DNA of 6,523 nt from Bacteroidaceae bacterium (GTDB lineage: Bacteria > Bacteroidota > Bacteroidia > Bacteroidales > Bacteroidaceae): contig JAFZKR010000016.1 in the NCBI GenBank assembly GCA_017551845.1, positions 1-6,523 of the forward strand, read 5' to 3'. This document shows, piece after piece, positions 5,393-6,523 of this stretch (position 1 is the first letter of the stretch; the number at the start of each line of letters is the position of its first letter). The position numbers were made by a program, and so were the translations under genes. Under the pieces are notes generated by a model. It saw only the letters and a list, made by a program, of their open reading frames with translations, was not told where the DNA came from and did not search any database.

Positions 5393-6523
5393 ATGAAAAG
5401 GGCTGTAAGGCTTGTGTGGATTATGGTTGCTGTTTTAGCTGTGTCATGCAGTCACAACAGCGATCTCAATTATATGGAACAACTCATAGAGACTGACCCG
5501 GTCCGGGCCGACAGCTTGTTCCGCACTTTCCCTGAGCCCGAAAGCAAGAGCCAGCACGCATGGTATGCTGTCCTTAGGACACAAGCTGAGTACAAGAATT
5601 ACCAGCCAGTGATAAGTGACAGCCTAATACTTACTGCAACTGAGTATTACGGAACCCCGTATAACGGTTCTAAGAACCGTCGCTATCGTGCAGCTATGGC
5701 TTGGTACACACAGGGCTGTGTATATGGTATGTCCAAAAATGACGTAAAAGCCATTGAAGCTTATCTTAATGCCAAGAACCTGTTCCCTGATACCTTGATA
5801 CGGTATTATGCTCTTATGGAGCAGAATCTTGGGAGTTGTCTAATAAGGCAGAAAAGGTATCATGAAGCGAAAAGAATTTTTCAAAACTGTTATGATAACG
5901 CTGTACGTATGCATGATACGCATCTTGAACACAATATAGAATATTATATTGCATTATCTTGTTTTTATTCTAAAGAATATTCTGTTGCGGATAGCCTGTT
6001 TCAAGAGATTATTATCAGTCCTAAAACAGCAAGCAGCCGGTTGCGGCAGTCATTCTTGAATCTATCCAAGATGTATTTATATATTTATGATGATTATGAT
6101 AAAGCCATGTACTATATAAACAGATATCTGTCCATTACGGAGAGTTCCAATATCTCTGGTGCGGGTTTCAGTATAAAGGGTGACATTTTTTATGAGACAG
6201 GGCAATATGATTCAGCATACATTTATCATCTCAAATCATTGGACTGCTTGGAAGAAATACACACCGTTTATGAAAATTACAACAAACTGGCAAAACTGTC
6301 GGTCAAATTCGGGAATACTGATGATGCTCTCTCATACATGGAGAAATATGAGAACTTATATGATTCTATTACCAATCTGCAGAAAGTTAGTGTCGTTGAT
6401 GAATATCTTATTTCCAATACCTATAATTCTCTGAAACAGCAATTGACAAGAAAGCATAGATTTCATTTCTTGCTGTTTGCAGTTTGCCTCTTGTCGTTAG
6501 GATTGACAGGCTTCTTGTTATAT
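5393..6523 (+). CDS. TPR-repeat lipoprotein with late membrane helix, partial at 3' end
   Basis: From the ATG at 5393 the frame is open for 377 codons to the last base, so the C-terminus is missing. The N-terminus is a lipoprotein signal: basic MKRAVR, a hydrophobic core, then AVLAVSC with C19 as the likely lipidated residue. The middle (about 25-330) is helical with TPR-like units, for example YYALMEQNLGSCLIRQKRYHEA as a repeat helix pair, and others around AWYTQGCVYG, KAMYYINRYL and FYETGQYDSAYIYHLKSL. A hydrophobic membrane segment starts near residue 358 and runs to the window end. The layout (lipobox or signal, TPRs, one membrane helix, then a cytoplasmic coiled coil and often a helix-turn-helix) is common in Bacteroidales TPR regulators; the cytoplasmic part is beyond the window, so a regulatory role is inference. 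The first 240 bases are about 49% G+C but 5821-6120 is about 33%, unlike the genes before it. Confidence 0.85.
   Translation, partial: MKRAVRLVWIMVAVLAVSCSHNSDLNYMEQLIETDPVRADSLFRTFPEPESKSQHAWYAVLRTQAEYKNYQPVISDSLILTATEYYGTPYNGSKNRRYRAAMAWYTQGCVYGMSKNDVKAIEAYLNAKNLFPDTLIRYYALMEQNLGSCLIRQKRYHEAKRIFQNCYDNAVRMHDTHLEHNIEYYIALSCFYSKEYSVADSLFQEIIISPKTASSRLRQSFLNLSKMYLYIYDDYDKAMYYINRYLSITESSNISGAGFSIKGDIFYETGQYDSAYIYHLKSLDCLEEIHTVYENYNKLAKLSVKFGNTDDALSYMEKYENLYDSITNLQKVSVVDEYLISNTYNSLKQQLTRKHRFHFLLFAVCLLSLGLTGFLLY

Noticed and set aside
6180..6434. Plus-strand frame of 84 codons in the right end
   Set aside because: It is out of frame within the TPR lipoprotein gene, whose frame from 5393 is open to the window end and reads as repeats.

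Overview
The window looks like a chromosomal segment from a Bacteroidales bacterium (Bacteroides/Prevotella-like). The reasons are: three exact matches to the Bacteroidetes -7 promoter element TAnnTTTG placed just upstream of genes; weak or absent Shine-Dalgarno sequences; a TPR lipoprotein with a late membrane helix of a type common in that order; and the character of the Fur, CobW and flavodoxin-type proteins. No RNA gene, CRISPR array, insertion sequence or phage gene was seen. Genes are tightly packed and no gene-free stretch exceeds 70 bases.

Left half, minus strand (2948 down to 1): an apparent operon. It starts with a CobW/COG0523 GTPase carrying a very His-rich metal-binding linker. 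This gene is cut in two by one in-frame TAA, leaving a GTPase fragment (2046-2948) and a CobW C-terminal-domain fragment (1704-2030). Next come a Fur-family regulator (1227-1667), a fusion of the queuosine enzyme QueH with 5-formyltetrahydrofolate cyclo-ligase (157-1230, overlapping fur by 4 bases), and the beginning of an EFR1-type flavodoxin/ferredoxin protein (1-155, cut by the window edge and starting 1 base after the fusion gene).

Right half, plus strand (3015 to 6523): a single-chain ABC exporter with fused membrane and ATPase domains (3015-4805), a small membrane protein with an N-terminal zinc ribbon (4863-5387), and a TPR lipoprotein that stays open to the window end (5393-6523). The two halves diverge from a 66-base intergenic region with a -7-like element on each strand.

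How the genes may work together (inference): a Fur-family regulator next to a His-rich COG0523 GTPase is the classic layout of a zinc-responsive (Zur) locus. The downstream fusion joins a queuosine enzyme to a folate enzyme. Both pathways depend on the zinc enzyme GTP cyclohydrolase I, and COG0523 proteins are known to cluster with zinc-independent replacements for it. The locus is therefore a candidate zinc-sparing module linking metal allocation, tRNA queuosine and folate recycling. The most striking direct observations are the nonsense-split GTPase and the QueH/cyclo-ligase fusion.
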